A DNA stretch of 16,380 nucleotides. Origin: CAYJIL01 sp964370235 (GTDB lineage Bacteria > Bacteroidota > Bacteroidia > Bacteroidales > Rikenellaceae). The notes beneath the pieces were generated by a model. The model was not told the DNA's origin and searched no databases. It saw nothing but the letters and a program-made list of their open reading frames with translations. The DNA lies in assembly GCA_964370235.1 (NCBI GenBank), contig CAYJIL010000051.1:1-16380 (forward strand), in the 5' to 3' direction. This document shows, in pieces, positions 1 through 7,627 of this stretch (positions are counted from its first letter, which is position 1; every line of letters starts with the position of its first letter). Both the position numbers and the translations under genes were made by a program.

Positions 1-4
1 TTGT

Positions 5-1996
5 TTATTCGGGATATACAATTCGAGTGTGGTGGATACTGCCAATTTTCATCTTAAACACCTCTTTTATTGCTGTTAGTTCGGCAAACGAGAGGGTAGA
101 GTCCGACAATTGTCCTTCGGATATTTGCTTGTCGATAATCTTATCTACAACTTCGAGAATCTCTTCGAGTGGTCGCTCTTTCATCGAACGTGACGCCGCC
201 TCAACGGCATCTGCCATCATGCATATAGACTCCTCTTTGGTCGTAGGTCTTATTCCATCATACCTAAATTGATCTATCTCTTGCTCGCTCATCTCGGGGT
301 GAGTTTTTGAGTACTGATGCAAGAAGTATGAAATTACAGATGTGCCGTGGTGTGAATTTATAAAATCTATAATAACCTGCGGTAGGTTTGCCTTGCGAGC
401 AAGTGCAGCCCCGTCACTCACGTGTCGTTTGATGATTTGTGCACTTTCGAGAGCTGTCAATTTTAGATGTGGGCTACTTTCGTTGGGCACATTCTCTATA
501 AAAAAGAATGGATTTTCGCCCTTACCAATATCGTGGTAGAGTGCACCAGTGCGTGCAAGTAGTGGGTTTGCCCCAATCTTTGCGGCAGCTTCTTCGGCTA
601 GTGATGCTACCTGCAATGAGTGCTGAAAAGTGCCCGGAGCACGTTCGGCAAGCTCTCGTAGCAGCCTATTATTGGTGTCGCAAAGTTCTAGGAGTGTAAT
701 ATTGGTAACAAAGCCAAATAGCTTTTCGATAAGGTATATCGACTGATATAGCACCATTAATAGCATTACGTTTATTGCAAACCATAAGGGCACATACCAA
801 TTAAGGGCATCGGCAATCGAGTGCCTAATAAACGCTAGTGAGTAGTACGATAGCATATAGGTTGCAAATATTACCCCCATCGCCAAGAATTGTCGGTGGC
901 GGCTATATGAGCGTTGAAGCACAAACACACCCGCAATACCAGCAGTTACGTTAACCACAAAAAAATCGAATGGAGCTGCCGACATTGGTGCACATATCAA
1001 TATTACAGCTATATATTCAAAAATCGACATTCGAATATCGTAGAACGTGACAATATATATGGGCACTATTGCAAACGGAATAATAAACTCGCTAAGCGAA
1101 TCTATCTTGCCAATTACGAACATTGCCACCACAAACATAAGGTATATGGCAAGAATAAAGATAACGTTAGCCTCCTTTTTTGTGATTGTCTCTCTAAACT
1201 GATATAGAAAAAGATAGGTGAGAGTTAATATTATAGATACGTATATAAAGTTACCAAGTATTGTCCATAGGCTGCTAGACCCTGCCCCCTTGTATTTGAG
1301 CTCGTCTAGGTATGAGTTAAGCATTTGGTGTGTGTGTGGGTCGATAATTTGCCCTCTCGAAACTAGGGTAGTACCCTTGTCAACAAACTCTTTAATTGGG
1401 GTTACATCGGCAATTTGCTGTTCGAGATCTTGTTTGCTCAGTAGGCTTTGGTAGCTAAGGTTTGCCACCACATATCTGCCAACATTGTTTGTTGCGCCAT
1501 GTGTTTTGGGCAAAGCAGAGGCAAGAGCCTCTCTAGCTTGTTTGGGGGTGTATAGGTTCTCGGTTGTGAGAGTGGTTATCACACCCCCTCGCACAAGGCG
1601 TATTAGCTCTAGCGAGGTAGCTGCATCGTGTTTTGTAACCATGTCTGCGGGTATAATACCCACATTATATATCTGCTTGAGTAGATTATATGACTTTTTG
1701 GCGGCACTACTCGATAGTGTGTCGTAACTTTGCAAAAAGGCTTCGCTAGCTACTTGCCATTGCTGCCTATCTAGCCTATATATTGGGATAAAGTCGGCCT
1801 CTATCTTTGCTATTTCGCTAGCACGCTCTTCGGCGCTTTTCTCTATCGAAAAATCAAAAGGAGTGACCAGAGTCGAACGCTCCCACTGTTGCCCCACAGC
1901 AGATGTAAAGTTAAAATTTTCTCCCGATGGAAGCAGTGCTGTAACTAAAATTGCTGTGATGACAAATGCCACCACTATCTCTACTCTCGATTTCAC
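5..1996 (-). CDS. pgpH: 7TM-HD family cyclic-di-AMP phosphodiesterase, PgpH-like
   Basis: Membrane phosphodiesterase of the 7TM-HD family; characterised PgpH proteins cleave the second messenger c-di-AMP in a cytoplasmic HD domain. Seen in the 663 residues: an N-terminal membrane segment (about 8-22), an extracytoplasmic domain to about 240, a cluster of membrane helices at about 245-430, and an HD domain at about 450-620. Candidate metal ligands are H459, H488-D489 in the YHDIGKG motif, H525, H549-H550 and D596, so the enzyme looks intact. The start is GTG at 1994-1996; it overlaps the TAG stop of the upstream yitT-type gene by one base, and no in-frame ATG lies between it and the next upstream stop. 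Translation is therefore probably coupled to that gene, and no separate promoter is visible. The TAA stop lies at 5-7. Substrate is inferred from family membership. Confidence 0.88.
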   Translation of the reverse strand: MKSRVEIVVAFVITAILVTALLPSGENFNFTSAVGQQWERSTLVTPFDFSIEKSAEERASEIAKIEADFIPIYRLDRQQWQVASEAFLQSYDTLSSSAAKKSYNLLKQIYNVGIIPADMVTKHDAATSLELIRLVRGGVITTLTTENLYTPKQAREALASALPKTHGATNNVGRYVVANLSYQSLLSKQDLEQQIADVTPIKEFVDKGTTLVSRGQIIDPHTHQMLNSYLDELKYKGAGSSSLWTILGNFIYVSIILTLTYLFLYQFRETITKKEANVIFILAIYLMFVVAMFVIGKIDSLSEFIIPFAIVPIYIVTFYDIRMSIFEYIAVILICAPMSAAPFDFFVVNVTAGIAGVFVLQRSYSRHRQFLAMGVIFATYMLSYYSLAFIRHSIADALNWYVPLWFAINVMLLMVLYQSIYLIEKLFGFVTNITLLELCDTNNRLLRELAERAPGTFQHSLQVASLAEEAAAKIGANPLLARTGALYHDIGKGENPFFFIENVPNESSPHLKLTALESAQIIKRHVSDGAALARKANLPQVIIDFINSHHGTSVISYFLHQYSKTHPEMSEQEIDQFRYDGIRPTTKEESICMMADAVEAASRSMKERPLEEILEVVDKIIDKQISEGQLSDSTLSFAELTAIKEVFKMKIGSIHHTRIVYPE

Positions 1997-2919
1997 TACG
2001 ATGCTATTTTATCATTTAATGTTTTGAAGCCATCGCCCAAGGTCTCGTGCGCATTAACAACCACCATAAAAGCATTGGGATCAACCTGCTTAATATACGA
2101 CTGTACTATGCCAATTTCTCGTAGCGATACGACAACAAATATCATACTCTTTTCTTGCATAGTGTACATACCTGTCGATTTAATGTATGTGCCACCACGC
2201 TCAAGATCGTTGATTATAAAGCTGCGAATTTCATCGTGTTTAGGCGAAATGATAAATATTAGTTTATCATTCGAACTACCATCCAAAATATAATCAATCA
2301 TCTTAATACATACAAAGATAGTAATAATTGAATATAGAGGAAGTTTCCAGTCGCCAAAAACAAATAAACCCACCATTACAATTGCCACTTCTATTATAAT
2401 TAGGCAGCTCGATAGCGATTTGCGAGTATATTTAGCCATAATCATTGCTATAATATCGGTTCCTCCGCTAGTGGCATGGTTTTTGAAAATCAATCCAAGC
2501 CCCGTGCCAATTGCCAAACCACCAAATAGCGATGATAGTAGTATATCGTCACTTAGATTAATTGCTCCACCGAGCATGGTTTGTGGGTCGTTACCGATAA
2601 GGGCTGTTTCGATATTCATCATAATGGGAGTTACGATGGCAATAACGATGGTTTTTGCGCCAAATTTGGGCCCAAAAATAAAAAACGATGTGATTAGCAG
2701 CGGAATATCCATCAACAAACCATAGGTACCCACTTGTATTTCGGGGTATAGATGGTAAAAGATAATACCCAAGCCGTACACACCACCCGGGATGATGTTG
2801 TAGGGGTTGATAAATAGAACAAAGCCCAAACTAAGAGCCAATGCTCCCGATAGTAGCATAATCCATGACTTTAGCCATGCCCAAGTAAATGGTATAGAGT
2901 TTAGCAGTTTGTTTTCCAT
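1996..2919 (-). CDS. YitT family membrane protein (DUF161 + DUF2179)
   Basis: Integral membrane protein of the YitT family, whose biochemical role is not established. Of 307 residues, about 15-210 form five or six hydrophobic helices, including the family motif ATSGGTDI at 149-156. Residues about 218-300 form a soluble C-terminal DUF2179-like domain (begins DKLIFIISPKHDEI, ends near GDGF), probably cytoplasmic. Length and layout are normal for the family. The ATG at 2917-2919 is the only sensible start; no Shine-Dalgarno precedes it, as is usual in Bacteroidetes. The stop TAG overlaps the GTG start of the downstream PgpH-like gene, so the two form one translationally coupled unit. A role connected with c-di-AMP or membrane and osmotic homeostasis is suggested only by this linkage. 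Confidence 0.88.
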   Translation of the reverse strand: MENKLLNSIPFTWAWLKSWIMLLSGALALSLGFVLFINPYNIIPGGVYGLGIIFYHLYPEIQVGTYGLLMDIPLLITSFFIFGPKFGAKTIVIAIVTPIMMNIETALIGNDPQTMLGGAINLSDDILLSSLFGGLAIGTGLGLIFKNHATSGGTDIIAMIMAKYTRKSLSSCLIIIEVAIVMVGLFVFGDWKLPLYSIITIFVCIKMIDYILDGSSNDKLIFIISPKHDEIRSFIINDLERGGTYIKSTGMYTMQEKSMIFVVVSLREIGIVQSYIKQVDPNAFMVVVNAHETLGDGFKTLNDKIAS

Positions 2920-2965
2920 AATGTTATATATTTAACATATTGCACATAAATAGAAATAATTCACA

Positions 2966-2973
2966 CAAAGGTA
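2966..2973 (-). promoter_or_regulatory. Probable -7 element of the yitT-pgpH unit
   Basis: On the minus strand this reads TACCTTTG, an exact match to the Bacteroidetes -7 consensus TAnnTTTG, about 47 bases ahead of the yitT-type ATG. No clear TTTG lies at the usual -33 distance (the nearest, TTGG, is about 29 bases upstream), so the assignment is moderate. Confidence 0.5.
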
Positions 2974-3244
2974 GCTTTTTTTTCGAAATAATTACACCTA
3001 ATCCAATTATATCGCATCATTAACCGTTATATATATGAACACAGCATACAAATCGCTCTATGTGTAAATGGCTTAATGCGTTGTAATAGAGTTTTTTATG
3101 TTAAGTGAATCTTAATCTTATAGCATTAATAACAATCTATCTCGCAGCCCACAAATTTGGATTGCGACCCCAAAAATAATTTCGCACATTTAAGATATCA
3201 CCTTTGTAGGCTGTTAGAGAAGGGGTGCTTTGGTTTCTCAATAA

Positions 3245-3274
3245 TTTGTAAAAGTAAATATTGTATTACCTTTG
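3245..3274 (+). promoter_or_regulatory. plsY promoter, Bacteroidetes type
   Basis: TTTG at 3245-3248, an 18-base spacer, then TACCTTTG at 3267-3274 matches the sigma-ABfr consensus (TTTG, about 19 bases, TAnnTTTG). Transcription should begin near 3281, giving a plsY leader of about 25 nt. Confidence 0.7.
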
Positions 3275-3305
3275 TGACCCTAATAGATAACTTTTATCTT
3301 TGAAT

Positions 3306-3947
3306 ATGATGCTTAACATTTTATTGATAGTAGTGGCGTATCTTTTTGGTTCACTACCATCGGCAGTCTGGATTGGCAAACGTTTTTATGGTATCGACGT
3401 AAGAGAACATGGAAGTAAGAATGCAGGGGCGACAAACACCTTTAGGGTGCTAGGAAAAAAAGCAGGTTCGGTAGTTTTTGCTATGGATTTTGCAAAGGGG
3501 TTTGCTGCTGTGATGCTAATTCACTTGACTGGTTACGAGACAAACAGTAGTGCCGAGTTTGCAATGAGCATAGCACTAGTGTCGGCAGCAGTAATAGGTC
3601 ACATTCTACCTATCTTTGCTGGGTTTAAAGGTGGCAAGGGTGTAGCTACTGTGTCGGGTGCAATATTGGCAATGGCGCCGGGTGCAATACTTTTGACGCT
3701 TATAACCTTTTTAATTGTGCTTGCAATTACGAATTATGTGTCTGTGAGCTCGATGGTGGCGGCAACATGTTTCCCTATCATAGCGTGGCTAGTGTTTAGC
3801 TACCCATGGCAAATGGTTGTGTTTGGAATTTTTATTGCAGTTCTAATCGTCTTTACACATCGAAAAAATATTCGCAGGCTAATTGCCGGTACCGAAGCCA
3901 AAACCTACCTAATAAAAAATCGAAAAGATAACCTTAGAGAGATCTAA
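3306..3947 (+). CDS. plsY: Acyl phosphate:glycerol-3-phosphate acyltransferase PlsY
   Basis: PlsY transfers an acyl group from acyl-phosphate to glycerol-3-phosphate, giving lysophosphatidic acid in the inner membrane, the first step of phospholipid synthesis. The 213-residue protein shows the PlsY landmarks: FGSLPSA near the N-terminus, the block REHGSKNAGATNTFRVLGKK at about 34-52, GHILPIFAGFKGGKGVAT at about 98-115, and a basic C-terminal THRKNIRRLIAGTE motif after the last membrane helix. At least five hydrophobic segments are evident and the length is normal. The frame also contains a TTG two codons upstream (3300), but ATG at 3306 is the likelier start; ATG at 3309 is also possible. The gene is monocistronic: its own promoter lies just upstream and a strong terminator follows the TAA stop. 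Confidence 0.93.
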   Translation: MMLNILLIVVAYLFGSLPSAVWIGKRFYGIDVREHGSKNAGATNTFRVLGKKAGSVVFAMDFAKGFAAVMLIHLTGYETNSSAEFAMSIALVSAAVIGHILPIFAGFKGGKGVATVSGAILAMAPGAILLTLITFLIVLAITNYVSVSSMVAATCFPIIAWLVFSYPWQMVVFGIFIAVLIVFTHRKNIRRLIAGTEAKTYLIKNRKDNLREI

Positions 3948-3969
3948 CACTAGGTAGAGTAACCAAATA

Positions 3970-4007
3970 AAACGAGCGATGATTGCACTCAATCATCGCT
4001 CGTTTTT
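3970..4007. terminator. Bidirectional intrinsic terminator between plsY and the GH2 gene
   Basis: A perfect 16-bp inverted repeat (3970-3985 with 3990-4005; core ACGAGCGATGATTG) encloses a four-base CACT loop. It is followed by a T run on the plus strand, and by CGTTTTATTT when read on the minus strand. It lies between convergent genes and should stop transcription from both sides. Confidence 0.92.
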
Positions 4008-4021
4008 GTATTATATAGTGA

Positions 4022-6034
4022 TTACTCTCCAAGCTCTCTTAGATGTTCGACCTCGATATGGTCTTGCTGACTACCTGCAAAAGCATCTATTTCGTTTTTA
4101 CCCCTTTTTAGGGTTACGTTATCCCAAGTAACTATTCCGTCAACTGCATTACGCTCGCCCATCGATCTGCCATTAACAAATAGCTCTGCCGATGGCAAAT
4201 TGGTGTAAACAGTTATGTTTTGCTGTGCTCTATTGCGCATTGTGTTGCGTCTATCGGTAATGTGCACAAAGCTGTCACTATCGTTCCAGTTTGCCTTGTA
4301 TAGATAGAACGCATCCTTTTTTGTGTGGCGGTCAAAGGTAACTAGTCCCATGTTATTTACACCATCCATGCCTGCACCGCTGTTTTTTGTTGTGCCATAG
4401 TCAAACATAGTGTTAACAAATTTACCCCACAAGAACGAAGTGTTCTTTAGCGACTTTAGGTAGTTGGTATGAAATACTCTTTGCCAATTCTCGGGGTGCC
4501 ACTTGTCGTCTTCGTATGTTTGCTTAACCTCTTCTTGTTGGTGAAGAATGTTTGCACCAGCACCATAGCCACTAAGCCCTGGCATAAGGTTTTTCCAACC
4601 ATTCCTAAAGGCATCTATCCACAAGTTTACGTTCTCGGTACTACCAACCTTCCAGCCAAAATATTGATTCCAAGCAACCACATCGGTAATAAAGTTAATG
4701 TCGCCATCCTCGTTACTTGCAGCTGCCGTTAGCCTGCCCGGTGATTCGATGTGTGCAAGTGTATTAAGCTGCTGTATGTATGTGATTGGGTTGTCGCCTT
4801 TTTGTGTAATTTCGTTGAATATACCCCAAAATGCTATCGATGGGTGGTTGTAGTTTTGTTTAATCATCTCCATAAGTTGTCTTTCGCCATTTAAACGAAA
4901 CGAGTATGAATCGACAAAACCCTTGCCCATAAAGTGCTCGCCACCAATTAAAGGTAGCTCGCTCCAAACAACCATGCCTGCTCGGTCACACAAATCGAAC
5001 ACCTGCTCGCTCTGTGGGCCATATAGCATACGAATGGCATTTGCTCCCATCTCTTCGATAATTTGCATATCTTCGAGATTATTAACCGCACTAACTGCGC
5101 TACCAACACCGCTACGGTCTTGGTATTTAGTTACTCCTTTTAGCTCGTATGGCTCGCCATTGAGAATAAAACCATCCTCTCGGTTAACCTCGACAGTTCT
5201 CAAGCCAAACGAACACTCAACCAAATCGCCTTCTCCAATATTGTCGGTGGTCTTTACCTCGACCCTATACAAATATGGGTCGATTGTGCCATTCCATAGC
5301 CTTGGGTTGCTTATGGTCGATGGTATAATAATTTCGGCTCTACCGTTACTCTCGATTTGTACTCTATCACTAACGCTCGATACAAGTGTACTATCGCTAT
5401 AAAAATTTACTTGTGTGTCGATGTTGCTGCCGCTACGACCCTCTAGCAAAACCTTGGTCTCTAGCTCTGCCATTTCGCTGCTAAGCGATTTTTGAGTAAT
5501 GTAGACACCATCTGACGAATAATCTGTTAGCGATATGTGGTTTTTGTTTGTGACAATAAGTTCAACATCTCGATAGATACCACCATATAGCTTCATTTCG
5601 CCCACATATGGCATTACATCAAACAGTGGTGTATTGTTGACATTCACCATAATTGAGTTTATCTGTCCATATATAAGGAATGGTGTTATCTCAAATGTGA
5701 ATGCTGTGAATGCACCCGAGTGTTCGCCCGCAAACCTACCATTGATAAAGAGGTTGGCTACTGTTGCCACTCCGTTGAATTTGATATATACACGTTTGTC
5801 TATCCAATTATCGGGAACTGGGAACTCTCTAAAATATGACCCTGTGCCAACAATTGATTCGTTGCCCTCGCCCTTTGACCACACGTGGGGCACGGTAATG
5901 TCCTTAGCCGTTCGTTGATCGATATAGACACCGCTATTAAATTTCCAATCACGGTTTAGGCTGATAACCTCACGCCCCCAAACTGCCGTTACCATTACCA
6001 GCAGCATAGTCAATAGTAATAACCTCTTTGTCAT
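4022..6034 (-). CDS. Secreted glycoside hydrolase family 2 protein with altered active site (probable pseudoenzyme)
   Basis: A 670-residue protein with a signal peptide (about 1-20, ending VTAVWG) and typical GH2 order: sugar-binding jelly roll about 22-160, immunoglobulin-like domain about 170-278, TIM barrel about 285-595, and a C-terminal Ig-like domain (about 605-655, ELFVNGRSMGE). Bacteroidetes GH2 beta-galactosidases are the recognisable relatives. The acid/base glutamate is kept (E408 in FWGIFNE). The nucleophile motif, normally SEYGAG, reads SGYGAG, so G489 (codon GGC, 4568-4570) stands where glutamate is expected. Other conserved positions also differ: GVNRH is GVTKY (T302, Y304), the HY of the AHYP/Q motif is YG (338-339), and the Trp of FVWNMFD is N541. 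The reading frame is intact. It lies 14 bases behind thiC, probably in the same transcript, and not in a polysaccharide locus. The fold is clear; loss of hydrolysis is inferred. Confidence 0.88.
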   Translation of the reverse strand: MTKRLLLLTMLLVMVTAVWGREVISLNRDWKFNSGVYIDQRTAKDITVPHVWSKGEGNESIVGTGSYFREFPVPDNWIDKRVYIKFNGVATVANLFINGRFAGEHSGAFTAFTFEITPFLIYGQINSIMVNVNNTPLFDVMPYVGEMKLYGGIYRDVELIVTNKNHISLTDYSSDGVYITQKSLSSEMAELETKVLLEGRSGSNIDTQVNFYSDSTLVSSVSDRVQIESNGRAEIIIPSTISNPRLWNGTIDPYLYRVEVKTTDNIGEGDLVECSFGLRTVEVNREDGFILNGEPYELKGVTKYQDRSGVGSAVSAVNNLEDMQIIEEMGANAIRMLYGPQSEQVFDLCDRAGMVVWSELPLIGGEHFMGKGFVDSYSFRLNGERQLMEMIKQNYNHPSIAFWGIFNEITQKGDNPITYIQQLNTLAHIESPGRLTAAASNEDGDINFITDVVAWNQYFGWKVGSTENVNLWIDAFRNGWKNLMPGLSGYGAGANILHQQEEVKQTYEDDKWHPENWQRVFHTNYLKSLKNTSFLWGKFVNTMFDYGTTKNSGAGMDGVNNMGLVTFDRHTKKDAFYLYKANWNDSDSFVHITDRRNTMRNRAQQNITVYTNLPSAELFVNGRSMGERNAVDGIVTWDNVTLKRGKNEIDAFAGSQQDHIEVEHLRELGE

Positions 6035-6048
6035 AACTATATAAATAT

Positions 6049-7569
6049 TTATTTAATAGATTTAGTAATTCGCATTGCACAAAAATCGGGACCACACATC
6101 GAGCAAAAATCGTTCTCGCCCGACGACTCTTTTATAAGGTCATAGTGAAAACTCTTTGCCCTATCGGGGTCGAGCGATAGATTGAACTGGTCTTTCCATC
6201 TAAAGTCATATCTTGCTTGGCTCATTTTTAGATCACGTAGCTCTGCACCGGGGTGTCCTTTTGCAATATCGGCTGCGTGTGCTGCCATTTTGTATGTAAC
6301 AACACCCTCACGCACATCCTCTTTGTTTGGTAGCGAAAGGTGCTCTTTGGTTGTAACATAGCATAACATCGAAGTACCATACCAGCCAATCATAGCTGCA
6401 CCAATAGCTGATGAAATGTGGTCGTAACCAGCAGCAATATCGGTAACAAGTGGCCCTAGTGTGTAGAACGGTGCTCCGTGGCACTTTTCTTGTTGTAGCT
6501 CCATGTTCTCTTTTATCTTGTGCATTGGAACGTGACCAGGCCCCTCGATAATAACTTGTACATCGTGCTTCCATGCAATTTTTGTTAGTGCACCAAGCGT
6601 CTCTAGCTCGCCAAATTGTGCGGCATCGTTTGCGTCGGCAATCGAGCCCGGACGAAGTCCATCGCCTAGCGAGAATGCAACGTCATATTGCTTTAGTAGC
6701 TCACAAATTTTTTCGAAGTTTGTGTACAAGAAGTTTTCGGCATTGTTAAGTTTCATCCACTTTGCCATAATAGAGCCACCACGAGAAACTATTCCCGTTA
6801 CCCTCTTTGTTGCAATGTCTATGTGCTCACGAAGTACACCTGCGTGTATAGTAAAGTAATCGACCCCCTGCTCACACTGCTCTACAAGAGTGTCATAGTA
6901 TATCTCCCAAGTAAGGTTTTCGACCTTTCCGCCTGCCTTCTCTAGTGCTTGGTATAGTGGCACTGTACCAATTGGCACTGGTGTGTTGCGCAAAATCGCC
7001 TCACGAGTGGCATGTATGTTTTTACCGGTCGATAGATCCATCACCGTGTCGGCTCCCCACTTAATTGACCAGTGTGCCTTTTCTACCTCGTCTTCGATAG
7101 ACGAACCTAGTGCCGAGTTACCAATATTGGCGTTTATCTTTACTAAAAACTTAGAACCAATAATCATTGGCTCTGCCTCTGGGTGGTTTACATTCAAAGG
7201 AATGATTGCACGTCCTGCTGCTATCTCCTCTCGCACCATCTCTGGTGTAATATCTGGGCTTATGCCCGAGCACTCACGAATTGCTACATACTCCATTTCG
7301 GGAGTGATTATGCCATTGCGTGCATACCATAATTGTGTCTTAAAGCCCTGTGAGCCTCTGTCGAAATTTGCTCTAATTTTGGGTAGCCCCTGCTCAATTG
7401 TTGTAGAGAAATCCTCTTGTGTATAGGCACCCGTTGTGTCATATACTCTAATAGAGTCGCCATTAGTAAGCGATATTTCACGCATGCCTACTTTTATAGG
7501 GTGTAGCTGTCCCTCTACGTACACTTTTTTGCCGTTATGTGCGGCTATGTCGAAAAGTTTATTTTCCAT
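6049..7569 (-). CDS. thiC: Phosphomethylpyrimidine synthase ThiC
   Basis: ThiC is a radical-SAM enzyme that rearranges aminoimidazole ribotide to hydroxymethylpyrimidine phosphate, the pyrimidine half of thiamine, in the cytoplasm. The 506 residues contain the ThiC signatures: NANIGNS at 146-152, SLGDGLRPGSIADANDAAQ from 300, EGPGHVPMH at 342-350 (metal-binding His region), and the C-terminal cluster motif C489-x2-C492-x4-C497. It is shorter than E. coli ThiC (631 residues), mainly at the N-terminus. Start is ATG at 7567-7569. A -7 box 29 bases upstream gives thiC its own promoter and leaves no room for a TPP riboswitch. No other thiamine gene is nearby. The GH2 gene follows after 14 bases. 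Confidence 0.96.
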   Translation of the reverse strand: MENKLFDIAAHNGKKVYVEGQLHPIKVGMREISLTNGDSIRVYDTTGAYTQEDFSTTIEQGLPKIRANFDRGSQGFKTQLWYARNGIITPEMEYVAIRECSGISPDITPEMVREEIAAGRAIIPLNVNHPEAEPMIIGSKFLVKINANIGNSALGSSIEDEVEKAHWSIKWGADTVMDLSTGKNIHATREAILRNTPVPIGTVPLYQALEKAGGKVENLTWEIYYDTLVEQCEQGVDYFTIHAGVLREHIDIATKRVTGIVSRGGSIMAKWMKLNNAENFLYTNFEKICELLKQYDVAFSLGDGLRPGSIADANDAAQFGELETLGALTKIAWKHDVQVIIEGPGHVPMHKIKENMELQQEKCHGAPFYTLGPLVTDIAAGYDHISSAIGAAMIGWYGTSMLCYVTTKEHLSLPNKEDVREGVVTYKMAAHAADIAKGHPGAELRDLKMSQARYDFRWKDQFNLSLDPDRAKSFHYDLIKESSGENDFCSMCGPDFCAMRITKSIK

Positions 7570-7597
7570 TATTGTTATTTGAATATTATTATATCTA

Positions 7598-7627
7598 CAA
7601 AGTTACTCATTTTTCCTAGGGTTGCAA
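7598..7627 (-). promoter_or_regulatory. thiC promoter, Bacteroidetes type
   Basis: On the minus strand, TTG (7625-7627), a 19-base spacer and TAACTTTG (7598-7605) match the Bacteroidetes promoter. It overlaps the 3' end of mqnC. The predicted leader is only about 20 nt, so thiC appears to be expressed without a riboswitch and partly independently of mqnC. Confidence 0.6.

Larger units (their letters stand above)
2920..3305. other. Divergent intergenic region, no gene seen
   Basis: AT-rich spacer between the leftward yitT-type gene and rightward plsY. It contains a -7 box on each strand (listed separately). A second CACCTTTG at about 3199-3206 resembles a -7 element but lacks the leading TA. 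I see no RNA gene, no credible ORF and no long repeat. Confidence 0.6.

Noticed and set aside
6308..6574. Minus-strand ORF of 88 codons inside thiC
   Set aside because: It is a different frame of thiC with Arg/Cys/Tyr-rich, non-protein-like composition; the thiC frame is unbroken and motif-rich there.
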